This document shows, in pieces, positions 26,490 to 35,582 of a stretch of DNA of 64,000 nt (the first letter of the stretch is position 1; the number at the start of each line of letters is the position of its first letter). Source of the stretch: Streptomyces spinoverrucosus (GTDB lineage: Bacteria > Actinomycetota > Actinomycetes > Streptomycetales > Streptomycetaceae). The position numbers and the translations under genes are program-made. The notes under the pieces are model-generated. The model ran no database searches. It was not told where the DNA came from and was given only the letters and a program-made list of their open reading frames with translations. Location: contig NZ_JADPZX010000001.1 of NCBI RefSeq assembly GCF_015712165.1, positions 6,770,001 to 6,834,000 on the forward strand, given 5' to 3'.

Positions 26490-26998
26490 GCGAGTCCCTC
26501 TCACGGTGTAGCCGGGTGGTGCCCGCGTCTTCGCCGTGACGGCGGGGTCGCGTCGCGGTGTGGCAGGGTGGTGCCCGCTTTGCGGCCGCGCCCGGCGGGT
26601 CCCGTCATCGTGTGGCGGGTGCCGCCCGCTTCTCGGCCGCGCCGGCGAGTCCCTCTCACGGTGAAGCGGGGTGGTGCCCGCGTCTTCGCCGTGACGGTGG
26701 GGTCGCGTCGCGGTGTGGCAGGGTGGTGCCCGCTTTGCGGCCGCGCCCGGCGGGTCCCTCTCACGGTGAAGCGGGGTGGTGCCCGCGTCTTCGCCGTGAC
26801 GGTGGGGTCGCGTCGCGGTGTGGCAGGGTGGTGCCCGCTTTGCGGCCGCGCCCGGCGGGTCCCGTCATCGTGTGGCGGGTGCCGCCCGCTCCTCGGCCGC
26901 GCCGGCGAGTCCCCCTCACGGTGAAGCCGGGCGGTGCCCGCCCCTCCGCTGCGACGGCGACCTTCTTACGGCGTAGCCCGACGGTGCCCGCCTCGCCG
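26490..26998. repeat. 52-bp tandem array with higher-order structure
   Basis: Ten monomers of 50-53 bp can be anchored on the word TGGTGCCCGC or a close variant at 26517, 26569, 26620, 26672, 26724, 26777, 26829, 26880, 26932 and 26982. Three monomer types (A, B, C) alternate as A-B-C-A-B-A-B-C-A-A; the second and third A-B pairs are almost identical over about 105 bp. This is the pattern expected of unequal crossover. Reading frames through it are open in several phases but show no domain; I consider it non-coding. Confidence 0.88.
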
Positions 26999-27008
26999 CC
27001 CCCCGGGC

Positions 27009-27220
27009 AGCTCACCCCCGCTGCGGTCCAGCCGCCCACGCCGCACCCCGTAGCTCACCCCCGCCTCGGGCCAGCCACCCCCGCCGCCCCCGGCAGCTCA
27101 CTCCCGCTGTGGTCTAGCCGCCCCCGCCGCACCCCGCAGCTCACCTCCGCCTCGATCCAGTCACCCCCGCCGCCCCCAGCTCACCCCTTCCCCGACCAGT
27201 CACCCCCGCCGCTGACCGGC
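27009..27220. repeat. 43-bp tandem array
   Basis: Units starting AGCTCAC lie at 27009, 27052, 27095, 27138 and 27178 (spacing 43, 43, 43, 40). Odd and even units resemble each other more than neighbours do, suggesting an 86-bp ancestral dimer. The array is C-rich on the plus strand and directly follows the 52-bp array, filling the gap between polA and the next gene. Confidence 0.82.
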
Positions 27221-27300
27221 CCCCCACCCCCGCAGCACCCTTCACCCGCGTGGCCCCCGCGAAAAAGCCCCCCGCCGTCCGCGCCCGTCAAGATGCCGCC

Positions 27301-27687
27301 ATGGGTATACGCATGCTCAGCCGCCGAACGACCCCGGCTCAGCCCCCGCCCCCGCCCCCGGCCCACGCCGTCGGCGCAAGTACCGCCCGCATCCCCGCCG
27401 ACCCGGCGACGGCCCTCTGCCACGCCGCGGTGGACCTGCGCCGCCGCGTCGTCGCCCACTGGGCGAGCCGCAGACCCGCCGTACGGCCCCGCGACACCGC
27501 CGCAGGGCGCCTGTGGGCCGGTCTGGCCCGCGTCTACCTGGCCGTCTGCCTCGCCCTGCTGCGCCGCCCGTACCGCCCGGTGCGCACCCTCACGGTGTTC
27601 ATCGCGCCGCTCCCCACGGTCGCCGGAGCGATCAAACCCCCTGACGGCTCCGGTTCCGCTCCCTGCCGGCCCCTCCCGAACCACTAG
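27301..27687 (+). CDS. small hypothetical protein
   Basis: A 128-aa protein with a Pro/Ala-rich N-terminal 40 residues and a basic helical middle (ALCHAAVDLRRRVVAHWASR...). One moderately hydrophobic stretch (LARVYLAVCLALL, about residues 77-90) might associate with the membrane. No family recognised. Codon use matches the flanks better than the repeats do. Its last 56 bp overlap the end of the convergent DUF4184 gene. An in-frame start 51 bp upstream is possible. Confidence 0.55.
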   Translation: MGIRMLSRRTTPAQPPPPPPAHAVGASTARIPADPATALCHAAVDLRRRVVAHWASRRPAVRPRDTAAGRLWAGLARVYLAVCLALLRRPYRPVRTLTVFIAPLPTVAGAIKPPDGSGSAPCRPLPNH

Positions 27688-28489
27688 GCACGGCAGCCGG
27701 TCGCCGCACCCGCACGACGACGGCGTACACCAGCACTCCCAGCACCAGCCCCGCCCCGGCGCCGAAGCACAGCGTGGGAATCAGTTCCCAGGGCTTCGCC
27801 GACGACCCCCAGTACGCCCACCACCGCGCCGCCCGATGCGCCGCCCCGATCGCCGCACAGCCGCCGATCACGACGAAGGCCAGCCACCGGTCCCGTACCG
27901 ACAGCGCGGGAACCCCCACCGGCTCGGCCGCCGGCGTCCGTCGTAGCGCGACCGCCACGAACACGGCGATGACGACCGCGGCCACGGCGGAACCTCCGTA
28001 CTGCAGGTACCAGTACAGCGGCGAGCCCGCGATCTCCCTGCCCAGCACCGGAAACAGCCGCATCCCCCAGCGATCGAGGTGCGTGAACGCGTCCCAGACG
28101 ACATGCGTGAGCGCGCCGAGCGCGGCGGACACGTACCACCACACCACCATGGACGGCCGTACGCGCGCGCGTGCCGCCCCGCAGCGCAGCAGCGAGGCCA
28201 CCCGGTTCTGCCGCCCGCGCGGCAGCAGCGCCACCAGGGGCTCGCGTATGAGCAGCCACAGCCCGACCAGCGCCCAGGCGATGAGCACGTCGATCGTGAA
28301 CACACCCGCGAAAGAGTGGGTCACATCACCGAACTCCATCGCCCCGGACAGCACACTCGCCACGTAATAGGTCAAGTCGGGTGCGAACGAACCCGCGACG
28401 AGGGCGGCCGGAACCAGCGGACCGCGGCCCCTTCCGTCGGGGCGGATGGCGGGCAGCACGGCTGCCGCGTGACTGAGGGTGAACGGCAA
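27632..28489 (-). CDS. DUF4184 family integral membrane protein
   Basis: A 285-aa multi-pass membrane protein. The hallmark N-terminus LPFTLSHAAAVLPAI and the segment GDVTHSFAGVFTID identify DUF4184; several further hydrophobic helices follow, including HVVWDAFTHLDRWGM with conserved His/Asp residues that suggest metal binding or hydrolase activity. The TTG start at 28489 is chosen because the homology begins there and GGGGAG lies 7 nt upstream; longer in-frame extension is basic and lacks similarity. Function unknown. Confidence 0.8.
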   Translation of the reverse strand: MPFTLSHAAAVLPAIRPDGRGRGPLVPAALVAGSFAPDLTYYVASVLSGAMEFGDVTHSFAGVFTIDVLIAWALVGLWLLIREPLVALLPRGRQNRVASLLRCGAARARVRPSMVVWWYVSAALGALTHVVWDAFTHLDRWGMRLFPVLGREIAGSPLYWYLQYGGSAVAAVVIAVFVAVALRRTPAAEPVGVPALSVRDRWLAFVVIGGCAAIGAAHRAARWWAYWGSSAKPWELIPTLCFGAGAGLVLGVLVYAVVVRVRRPAAVPSGSGGAGRERNRSRQGV

Positions 28490-28773
28490 CGGTGCTCCCC
28501 ATGACGGACGTTGACGTCCAGTATGAGCGACGGCGTGCGGTGAGCGCGCTCGCCCGGGGTGCGGCCGACGCCACAACGCCGTATGGCCAAGCGGTGAAAA
28601 CCGGGCACGACCGGGTGCCCGGGCGAACGAAGTTGTCGTAGGGTCACCTGGGTTGACGGACTGGGGAGTGCGTGCAACCGCCAGCAGGGCAGCATCAGCA
28701 CAACAGCATCAACAGAGCAGTATCAACAGGGCATATGCGGGCGACTCGGACGCCCACGGGAGGGGTTCTCTTC

Positions 28774-30504
28774 ATGGCGGCGCATTTCGGCAGGAGGCTG
28801 CGCAAGGGCGCGACGAACACCGCCGTGGCCGCGGCGGTGGCTGCGGCACTGGTCGCCTCCCAGGGCCCAGGGGCCGAGACCGACGACGCCGGCAGACAGG
28901 CCACCACCGGCACCCAGCCCTCGTCCGACACGCCCGCCGCGGACAGCGCGACCGGTAACTCGCCGTACTACACGGACCTGCCGCCGCTGGACAGCCCCAG
29001 CCCCGCCCCCACCATCGGCCCCACGGCCGACCCGACCGTCACGGGCGACGCCGCCGCGGGCATACCCGCGACCGTCCTCGACGCCTACCAGAAGGCGGCG
29101 GCCGAACTGCGCGAGGCCAAGCCCGGCTGCAACCTGCCCTGGGAACTCCTCGCCGCCATCGGCAAGGTGGAGTCCGGCCAGGCGAGCGGCGGCAACGTCA
29201 ACGCGAACGGCACCACGATCACCCCCATCCTCGGTCCGGCGCTCAACGGCAACGGCTTCGCCCACATCAGCGACACCGACAACGGCGCCTACGACGGGGA
29301 CAGCACGTACGACCGGGCCGTGGGCCCCATGCAGTTCATCCCGTCCACCTGGGCCTGGGCGGGCCGCGACGGCAACGGCGACGGCGTCGAGGACCCGAAC
29401 AACATCTACGACGCCGCCCTCGCCGCCGGCAACTACCTGTGCCGCTTCGGCTGGGACCTGTCCGTCCAGGACGACCTGCACAGCGCGATCCTCAGCTACA
29501 ACAACTCGACGCACTACCTGAACACGGTTCTGTCCTGGCTGGACTACTACCGCGAGGGCACGCACGAGGTCCCCGACGGCACCGGCCCGCTGCCCGGGAA
29601 CAGCAGCGACACTCCGGTCGGGTCGAGCCCGTCGCCGCAGAAGCCGTCCCCGAAGCCCGAGACCGGCTCGCCCAGCCCGAAGCCGACGCCACCGCCGTCG
29701 GGCGGCGGCTCCACCAGCCCGACGCCCAAGCCGCCGACCACCACCCCGCCGACCGCCACCGACACGGTGGACCACCTGGAGGACGGGGGCACCGCGCAGC
29801 TCACCGCGATGGCGGGCGACGCGTTCACCGAGCGGGTCAGCACCCGCGCCGAGAGCAAGGACGGCAAGGGCGTCCCCAAGGTGCGGGTCCGCTTCACCAT
29901 CGTGGGCGACACCGACGCCACCTTCACGGGCGGCGAGAAGGTCGCCACGGTCGTCACCGGCACCGCGGGCGTGGCCGTCGCGCCCGCGCTGCGGGCGGGG
30001 GAGAAGACCGGCTCGTTCACCGTGCGGGCCACCGTCGTGGGCCGTGCGATCGCCGGCGTCGACTACACCGCGACCGTCACCGCCCGCGCCGCCGACGCCC
30101 TGGCCCGCACCAGCGAGACCGCACTGACCTGCACGGTGGGCGGCGAGTTCGCCGAAGAGGTCGAGGTGAAGGCGACGTACCAGGGCGCTACGGCGGACAG
30201 GGTGGCGGTCACCGCCACCCTGATCAAGTCGGTGCTCGACCCGACCGAGAACGACAAGGGTCCGTACTTCAAGGACGCGAACGGCAACGCCGTACGCACC
30301 CTGACGGGTCTGGAGACGGACGCGAACGGTCTGCTGAAGCTGCCGAAGCTGTACGCGGACGACACGGCCGGCACGTACATGCTCCGCCTCACCACCGAGG
30401 GCGGCGCGACGCTCAACGTCCCGCTGAACGTGACGGCGCCCGAGCCGACCTCGTCGCCCAGCGCGCCCGAGACCGCGAGCGCGTCGCCGAGCCCCAGCGC
30501 GTAA
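28774..30504 (+). CDS. secreted lytic transglycosylase-like protein with Ig-like C-terminus
   Basis: A 576-aa secreted protein. A signal peptide or anchor (about residues 10-32, NTAVAAAVAAALVASQGPGA) is followed by a transglycosylase-like domain (about 100-250) with the probable catalytic Glu in IGKVESGQ and the motifs AVGPMQFIPSTWAWAGRDGNGDG and ILSYNNSTHYLNTVLSW. A Ser/Pro/Lys linker (about 270-330) leads to two beta-rich Ig-like modules (TAMAGDAFTERVS..., LTCTVGGEFAEEVE...). It likely remodels peptidoglycan. The ATG at 28774 has GGGAGGGG 8 nt upstream; in-frame ATGs further upstream lack a good site. Confidence 0.85.
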   Translation: MAAHFGRRLRKGATNTAVAAAVAAALVASQGPGAETDDAGRQATTGTQPSSDTPAADSATGNSPYYTDLPPLDSPSPAPTIGPTADPTVTGDAAAGIPATVLDAYQKAAAELREAKPGCNLPWELLAAIGKVESGQASGGNVNANGTTITPILGPALNGNGFAHISDTDNGAYDGDSTYDRAVGPMQFIPSTWAWAGRDGNGDGVEDPNNIYDAALAAGNYLCRFGWDLSVQDDLHSAILSYNNSTHYLNTVLSWLDYYREGTHEVPDGTGPLPGNSSDTPVGSSPSPQKPSPKPETGSPSPKPTPPPSGGGSTSPTPKPPTTTPPTATDTVDHLEDGGTAQLTAMAGDAFTERVSTRAESKDGKGVPKVRVRFTIVGDTDATFTGGEKVATVVTGTAGVAVAPALRAGEKTGSFTVRATVVGRAIAGVDYTATVTARAADALARTSETALTCTVGGEFAEEVEVKATYQGATADRVAVTATLIKSVLDPTENDKGPYFKDANGNAVRTLTGLETDANGLLKLPKLYADDTAGTYMLRLTTEGGATLNVPLNVTAPEPTSSPSAPETASASPSPSA

Positions 30505-30537
30505 CCCCGCGTACGACTCGTCTGCCCACCGACACGA

Positions 30538-30569
30538 CGGCGGCGCCCCTCCAACTGAGGGCGCCGCCG
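30538..30569 (+). terminator. terminator after the transglycosylase gene
   Basis: An 11-bp perfect stem CGGCGGCGCCC/GGGCGCCGCCG (30538-30548 with 30559-30569) around a 10-nt loop, followed by CTTTCGT. Confidence 0.8.
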
Positions 30570-30660
30570 CTTTCGTGTGCGACGTGTTCTCATCTCGTCC
30601 GCCGGTTGCTACGGTGCCGGACCTGACGAGGTATCAGTTCCAGCTGGCCCGGAGGCAGGC

Positions 30661-30795
30661 ATGCGCGCCCTGATCGCCGCCGCGACCGGTCTCGCCGCCG
30701 CCGTCGCCCTGGTGCTCATGATCACGGCCATCGGCGCACCGACGGGCGAGACGTCCCCGAAACCGCTGTTGACGACGGTGCCGGCAAACCCGTGA
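30661..30795 (+). CDS. SPW_0924-family small membrane peptide
   Basis: A 44-aa peptide made of one hydrophobic segment (about residues 3-25, ALIAAATGLAAAVALVLMIT) and a short tail GETSPKPLLTTVP. This matches my memory of the SPW_0924 family of tiny Streptomyces proteins. A GGAGG ribosome-binding site lies just upstream. It ends 21 bp before the DUF3068 gene on the same strand, so the two may be co-transcribed. Function unknown. Confidence 0.75.
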   Translation: MRALIAAATGLAAAVALVLMITAIGAPTGETSPKPLLTTVPANP

Positions 30796-30816
30796 CCCCG
30801 GGGGAGGGAGCCCGAG

Positions 30817-31809
30817 ATGCGCCGCAGGACCAGCCTCATTCTGCTCGCCCTCGCCGTGTTCTTCGCGGCGCTGTCCCCACTGCTGCGCTGGTACGCCTTC
30901 CCGCGCCTGGCCAAGATCCCGCCGAACCAGTACCAGGACATGGTCCTGGAGGCGAAGGACGCCACCCTCCTCGACTACGGCACCATGCAGGCCCGCAAGG
31001 TCCCCAAGGTGACCATCGTGCAGACCCTCAAGGGCAACGTGGAGGCCTCCGAACGGATCGAACGGACGGCGGGACGGGACGTCGTCGTCTGGGACGGCCT
31101 GTCCTACGTCCAGGGCCCCGACGGCAAGATGGTCTCGAAGATCCCCGAGCGGTACATCTTCGACGCCCACACCCAGGAACCCGTCCACGCCACCGGCGAG
31201 ATGGTCGACGGCGACCCCGTTCGGCGTGAGGGCATCGAGTTCAAATGGCCGTTCCTGACCGAAAAACGAAACTACGAGTACTTCGACGCACAAGCGCGCA
31301 TCACCGCACCCATCCAGTACAAAGGCACACAGACGTTCCGCGGTGTCGAGGTCTACTACTTCGAACAGACGATCCCGTGGACGAAGGTCCCGTTCCCCAG
31401 GGCCATGCCCGTCGAGGGCATCACCCCCGAGTCCGTCGCCGAGACCGGCACGACGCGCTGGTACACCACGATCCGCAAGTTCTGGGTGGAACCGCTCACC
31501 GGCGCCCCCGTCTACGGCGAGGAGATCCACAAGGAGGAACTCCGGGGCGGCACCCTGCTCGGCGGACGCGACAAGGTCACGGCGTTCGCCGGCCACGTGA
31601 AGATGCGCGAGGACTACATCGACCACACGGTCGACCTGGTCAACTCCAACCGCACCCTGGTCCTGCTGATGACCTCGTACCTGCCCTGGGGCTTCTTGAC
31701 CCTGGGCGTCCTGCTGCTCGCCCTGGCCCTGTACCTGGAGGCCCGCGGCCGCCGCCCGGGCGACCCCGCTCCCGACGAGGCCACGGAACCCGAGCCGGTC
31801 ACCGCCTGA
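30817..31809 (+). CDS. DUF3068 / PorA-family envelope protein
   Basis: A 330-aa protein with an N-terminal membrane segment (about residues 6-24), a large extracellular domain and a second C-terminal membrane segment (about 280-305, LVLLMTSYLPWGFLTLGVLLLALALYL), ending in a short acidic tail. The segment GRDVVVWDGLSYVQGPDGKMVSKIPERYIFDAHTQEP is typical of DUF3068. GGGAGGGAG precedes the ATG. Its stop overlaps the end of the convergent helicase gene by 11 bp. Function unknown. Confidence 0.85.
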   Translation: MRRRTSLILLALAVFFAALSPLLRWYAFPRLAKIPPNQYQDMVLEAKDATLLDYGTMQARKVPKVTIVQTLKGNVEASERIERTAGRDVVVWDGLSYVQGPDGKMVSKIPERYIFDAHTQEPVHATGEMVDGDPVRREGIEFKWPFLTEKRNYEYFDAQARITAPIQYKGTQTFRGVEVYYFEQTIPWTKVPFPRAMPVEGITPESVAETGTTRWYTTIRKFWVEPLTGAPVYGEEIHKEELRGGTLLGGRDKVTAFAGHVKMREDYIDHTVDLVNSNRTLVLLMTSYLPWGFLTLGVLLLALALYLEARGRRPGDPAPDEATEPEPVTA

Positions 31810-34351
31810 GCCGCGCGTTGGTGTGCCGGGTGGGCTCGGCGGTGGCGGGGTCCTCGGGCCACGGATGCTTCGGGTAGCGGCCGCGCAACTCCGCCCGGAC
31901 GCCGTTGTAGCCGTCCCGCCAGAAAGAGGCCAGGTCGGCCGTGACGGCGGCGAGGCGGCCGGCGGGGGAGAGCAGATGCACCAGCACAGGAACCCCTGCC
32001 AGAACCGGCGACTGCTGCAGCCCGAACATCTCCTGCAACTTCACGGCGAGAACAGGCCGTTCTGGATCCGCGTAGTCGATTCGAATTCTGGACCCACTCG
32101 GTACGGTGATCCGCTCCGGGGCGAGTTCATCAAGCGGCGCCGCCTCCCCGGAGGCCCAGGGCAGCAACCGGGCGAGCGCCTGCTCGGCATCGATCCGCGC
32201 CAGATCACTCCGCCGCCGCGCCCGGCTCAGCTCCGGCTCCAGCCACTCCTCCACGCGCGCGTGCAGCGCCTCGTCGGACACCTCCGGCCACGGCTCCCCG
32301 AGGTGCAGCCGCAAAAAGGCGAGCCGCTGCCGCAGTACGTCGGCCTCCCGCGACCAACGCAACAGCCCGAACCCTTCCCGGCGCAGCCCGTCCAGCAGCG
32401 CATCCCGTACGAGGCCGGCGTCGGCGTCGGACAGCGGCCGCACCGCCACCTCCACGGCCCCCAGCCGTTCGACCCGCCGCGCGACGACGTCACCGTCGGC
32501 CCAGCGCACCTCCTGCGCCTCGCTGCGGAAGGTCCCGGCGGCCGACCGGGCGACCTCTTCGTCCACCTCGGCGGCGAGCCGCACACGCGCGTGCCCCTTG
32601 CCGATCGGGCGATCGGCGACGGCCACGGCGATCCAGGGCGCCCCGCGCAGGGGTGAGGCCTCCCCGAGTTCGGCGCGGGTCCCGGAGACCATGAGGTACG
32701 AACCGCCGTCGGCTTTGGCGACACGCTCGGGGAAGGCGAGGGCGGCGACGACGCCGACGGCGGACGGGGGCGCGTGGTCACGTCCAGTCACAGGGGCCTC
32801 GAGATCGACCTCCACCGATTGGCGGTAACGGGTCGGCGGGTGGACAAACTCTGTGACGACGGCCCGCAGCCGCCGAACCTCCGCGCGCCACCGCGCCGAA
32901 TAGGCGTCGCCCCCACGCCGAGCAACCCGCAAAGCAGTGGCCAGATCGTCGCCGTACTCCCGAGGCGCCTCCTCACTGAGCAGGGCGACAACCTCGGCGG
33001 CCGATTCCGTACCGACGATGCGCGCGGCATCGAGCAACGCCCGCCCCAACCGGGGATGCAACCCCAGCCGAGCCAGCGCAGCGCCCCGCTCCGTCGCCCG
33101 CCCGCCGGAGTCGACAGCCCCCACCGCCCGCAGAACACTCCGCGCCGCCGCCATCGCCCCACCCGGCGGGGGATCCAGCAGGGCCAGCCCGGACGCCTCC
33201 GGATCCCCCCAGCACGCCGCCTGCAGCGCGAACGCCGTCAGATCGGCCACCTGGATCTCCGGCGCCGGGAACCGCGGCAGACGCGCGTTCTCGGCCTCCG
33301 CCCAGCAGCGGTACACCGCCCCCGGCGCCTCACGCCCGGCCCGCCCCGCCCGCTGCCGCCCGGACGCCTGCGAGGCCCGTACCGTCGTCAGCGCACTGAG
33401 CCCGCGCGCGTGATCCACCCGAGGCTCCCGCGCCAGCCCCGAGTCGACCACCACCCGCACGCCGGGAACCGTCAGCGACGACTCGGCCACCGACGTCGCC
33501 AGCACCACCCGGCGCCGTGCCCCCGGCGACAGCACCGCGTCCTGCACGTCCGCCGACGCCCGCCCGTGCACCTGCAGCACATCGACGTCCCTCACATCCC
33601 CCAGCTGCCCGGCGACCCGCGCGATCTCCCCGACGCCCGGCAGGAAACACAGCACGTCCCCCGCCCGCTCGGCCAGCGCCCGCCGCACCACCGACGCCAC
33701 ATGGGCGAGCAGCGCCGGATCGACCCGCATGCCGTGCGGCGGCCGTACGGGACGCGCCGGCGGCGCCCACACCACCTCGACCGGGTACGAGGCGCCCTCC
33801 GCAGCGACCACGGGAGCCCCGCCGAGCAGCCGCGCCCAACCCTGGGCGTCCGTCGTGGCCGACGCGGCCACCAGCCGCAGCTCCGGCCGCAGCGCCTCCC
33901 GTACGTCCCACAGGAACGCCGCCACCGTGTCCGCGTCCAGATGCCGCTCATGGCACTCGTCGAGCACCACCACGTCGACGCCGCCCAGCTCCTGGTCCCT
34001 CTGGAGCCGCTGCAGCAGCACACCCGTCGTGACGACCTCCACGCGCGCGTGCCGCCCGACGACCCGTTCCCCGCGCACCGTGTAGCCGACGCTCTCGCCC
34101 ACCCGCTCGCCCAGCAGCCATGCCATCCGGCGCGCCGCCGCCCGCGCCGCGATCCGCCGCGGCTCGGCCACGACCACCCGCCGGGCCGGCCCCTCGCCGA
34201 TCAGCCCCGCCAGCGCGAGCGGCACCAGCGTCGTCTTGCCCGTGCCCGGGGGCGCGACGAGGACGGCGGTGCCGGGTCCGTCCAGGGCCTCACGCAGGGC
34301 GGGCAGCGCGGTACGTACGGGCAGTGCGTGCAGGGCGTCGTAACGGATCAC
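31799..34351 (-). CDS. hrpB: ATP-dependent helicase HrpB
   Basis: An 850-aa DEAH/RHA-type helicase of the HrpB group. Motifs visible are Walker A APPGTGKTT, motif II DECH in VVVLDECHERHLDADT, motif III SATTD, motif V ATSVAESSLTVPGVRVVVDSG and motif VI QRAGRAGR. The family's C-terminal HrpB domain and tail (PLDELAPERITVPSGSRIRIDY ... FWRDGYNGVRAELRGRYPKHPWPEDP) are complete. Bacterial HrpB function is poorly known. The start is a GTG. Confidence 0.93.
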   Translation of the reverse strand: MIRYDALHALPVRTALPALREALDGPGTAVLVAPPGTGKTTLVPLALAGLIGEGPARRVVVAEPRRIAARAAARRMAWLLGERVGESVGYTVRGERVVGRHARVEVVTTGVLLQRLQRDQELGGVDVVVLDECHERHLDADTVAAFLWDVREALRPELRLVAASATTDAQGWARLLGGAPVVAAEGASYPVEVVWAPPARPVRPPHGMRVDPALLAHVASVVRRALAERAGDVLCFLPGVGEIARVAGQLGDVRDVDVLQVHGRASADVQDAVLSPGARRRVVLATSVAESSLTVPGVRVVVDSGLAREPRVDHARGLSALTTVRASQASGRQRAGRAGREAPGAVYRCWAEAENARLPRFPAPEIQVADLTAFALQAACWGDPEASGLALLDPPPGGAMAAARSVLRAVGAVDSGGRATERGAALARLGLHPRLGRALLDAARIVGTESAAEVVALLSEEAPREYGDDLATALRVARRGGDAYSARWRAEVRRLRAVVTEFVHPPTRYRQSVEVDLEAPVTGRDHAPPSAVGVVAALAFPERVAKADGGSYLMVSGTRAELGEASPLRGAPWIAVAVADRPIGKGHARVRLAAEVDEEVARSAAGTFRSEAQEVRWADGDVVARRVERLGAVEVAVRPLSDADAGLVRDALLDGLRREGFGLLRWSREADVLRQRLAFLRLHLGEPWPEVSDEALHARVEEWLEPELSRARRRSDLARIDAEQALARLLPWASGEAAPLDELAPERITVPSGSRIRIDYADPERPVLAVKLQEMFGLQQSPVLAGVPVLVHLLSPAGRLAAVTADLASFWRDGYNGVRAELRGRYPKHPWPEDPATAEPTRHTNARLRR

Positions 34352-34417
34352 GCACCTAGTGTCGTACGCCCGCGAATCCGCCCCACGCGCTCGTGCCTGC
34401 CTGATCGGGTACGGGCC

Positions 34418-35263
34418 TCAGTCCCGCTCGCACACGAAGATCGCCGTCCCGGGGATCAGGCTGCCGCGCAGCGGCGACCAGCCACCCCACTCGGAGGAGT
34501 TCCAGGCCGGCCACTCCGGCTCCACCAGGTCCACGAGCCGGAAGCCGGACGACACGATGTCCCGGACACGGTCGCCGAGCGTCCTGTGGTGCTCGACGTA
34601 CACCGCGCGACCCTGTTCGTCCTGTTCCACGTACGGCGTGCGATCGAAATACGATCCCGAAACGCTCAACCCCTCGGGACCGGGCTCGTCCGGGAACGCC
34701 CAGCGGATCGGATGCGTCACCGAGAACACGAAACGGCCACCCGGACGCAGTACCCGCCGCACCTCCTGGAGCACCATCCGCGGATCCGCCACGAAGGGCA
34801 GCGCCCCGTACGCCGAGCACGCCAGGTCGAAGGAGGCGTCCGCGAAGGGCAGGGCGGCCGCGTCGGCGCACACCAGGGGGAACGATCCGCCGATGCGCAG
34901 GGCGTGCTGGAGCTGGCGGTGGGAGAGGTCCAGGGCGACCGGGCGGGCGCCCTGTGCGGCCAGCCAGCGCGCGCACTGGGCCGCGCCGGCGCCGATCTCC
35001 AGGACGTCCTTGCCCTTCAGCTCCTCCGGCGGGCCGAGCAGTTCCGCCTCGACCTCGTCCAGGCCCTCGGGACTCCACACGAAGCGGTCGTCGCCGAGGA
35101 ACGTGCCGTGCTCGATCTGGTATTCGTCCGCGTTGCGGTCCCACCAGCCCCGGTTGGCCCGGGCGCTCTCCGTGACATCCGCGGCACGTCGGGTGGCTTC
35201 CGGCTCTTGGATGATCGGCTCCCTCGTCGTAATCTTCCGTCCAACCCGTCCCGGGGGTGGCAC
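34418..35263 (-). CDS. class I SAM-dependent methyltransferase
   Basis: A roughly 281-aa methyltransferase. The SAM-binding motif VLEIGAGAAQCARWL is near residue 80, with ALDLSHRQLQHA (motif II) and an ADAAALPFADASFDLACSAYGALPF motif III region. The N-terminal RANRGWWDRNADEYQIEHGTF is shared by a conserved Streptomyces subgroup. The start is uncertain: no ATG is in frame upstream of the domain; GTG at 35263 is used here and TTG at 35296 is the alternative. It is divergent from the rpsA promoter region. Acceptor substrate unknown. Confidence 0.8.
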   Translation of the reverse strand: MPPPGRVGRKITTREPIIQEPEATRRAADVTESARANRGWWDRNADEYQIEHGTFLGDDRFVWSPEGLDEVEAELLGPPEELKGKDVLEIGAGAAQCARWLAAQGARPVALDLSHRQLQHALRIGGSFPLVCADAAALPFADASFDLACSAYGALPFVADPRMVLQEVRRVLRPGGRFVFSVTHPIRWAFPDEPGPEGLSVSGSYFDRTPYVEQDEQGRAVYVEHHRTLGDRVRDIVSSGFRLVDLVEPEWPAWNSSEWGGWSPLRGSLIPGTAIFVCERD

Positions 35264-35582
35264 TGGAGGGGCGCCCCAGGGCCTGCGTGGCCTCAAGAGA
35301 CAGGTTTTGTGCCGGGAATGGGGCGATCCGCCCCGGGTGTGCGGCTTCGCGCATTGACCCTGTCCGGCCGCCCCCGTATGCTACAAGTTGCGCTGCGGGC
35401 CTGCGCACCTCAGACGTAGCAGGCTGCGCTCGCATCTGTTGTATGTCCCCTCGGTTGTCGAGGCGCCGTCACCAGTTTCTGGTGGGGCGCTTCCTTGGCT
35501 GTCCGGCTTCTGCAGAGCGAAACGGGCTCCCGGCGTAAGCAGTACCTACGACTTCAATGTCCGTACCGGAGCCCTTTCCCAC
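35264..35582 (+). other. rpsA upstream region and leader
   Basis: This 319-bp gap contains the rpsA promoter and a long untranslated leader. A GGGGCG/CGCCCC hairpin with a 3-nt loop lies at about 35322-35336. The leader is long enough for autoregulation by S1 as known in E. coli, but no specific S1-binding structure was identified. Confidence 0.45.
35354..35382 (+). promoter_or_regulatory. HrdB-type promoter of rpsA
   Basis: TTGACC (35354-35359) and TATGCT (35377-35382) are separated by 17 bp, a near-consensus vegetative promoter. It gives an rpsA leader of about 195 nt. Confidence 0.7.

Noticed and set aside
26558..27946. A 462-codon plus-strand frame across the repeat arrays after polA
   Set aside because: It translates the 52-bp and 43-bp repeats and then continues out of frame through the real 27301 and DUF4184 genes.
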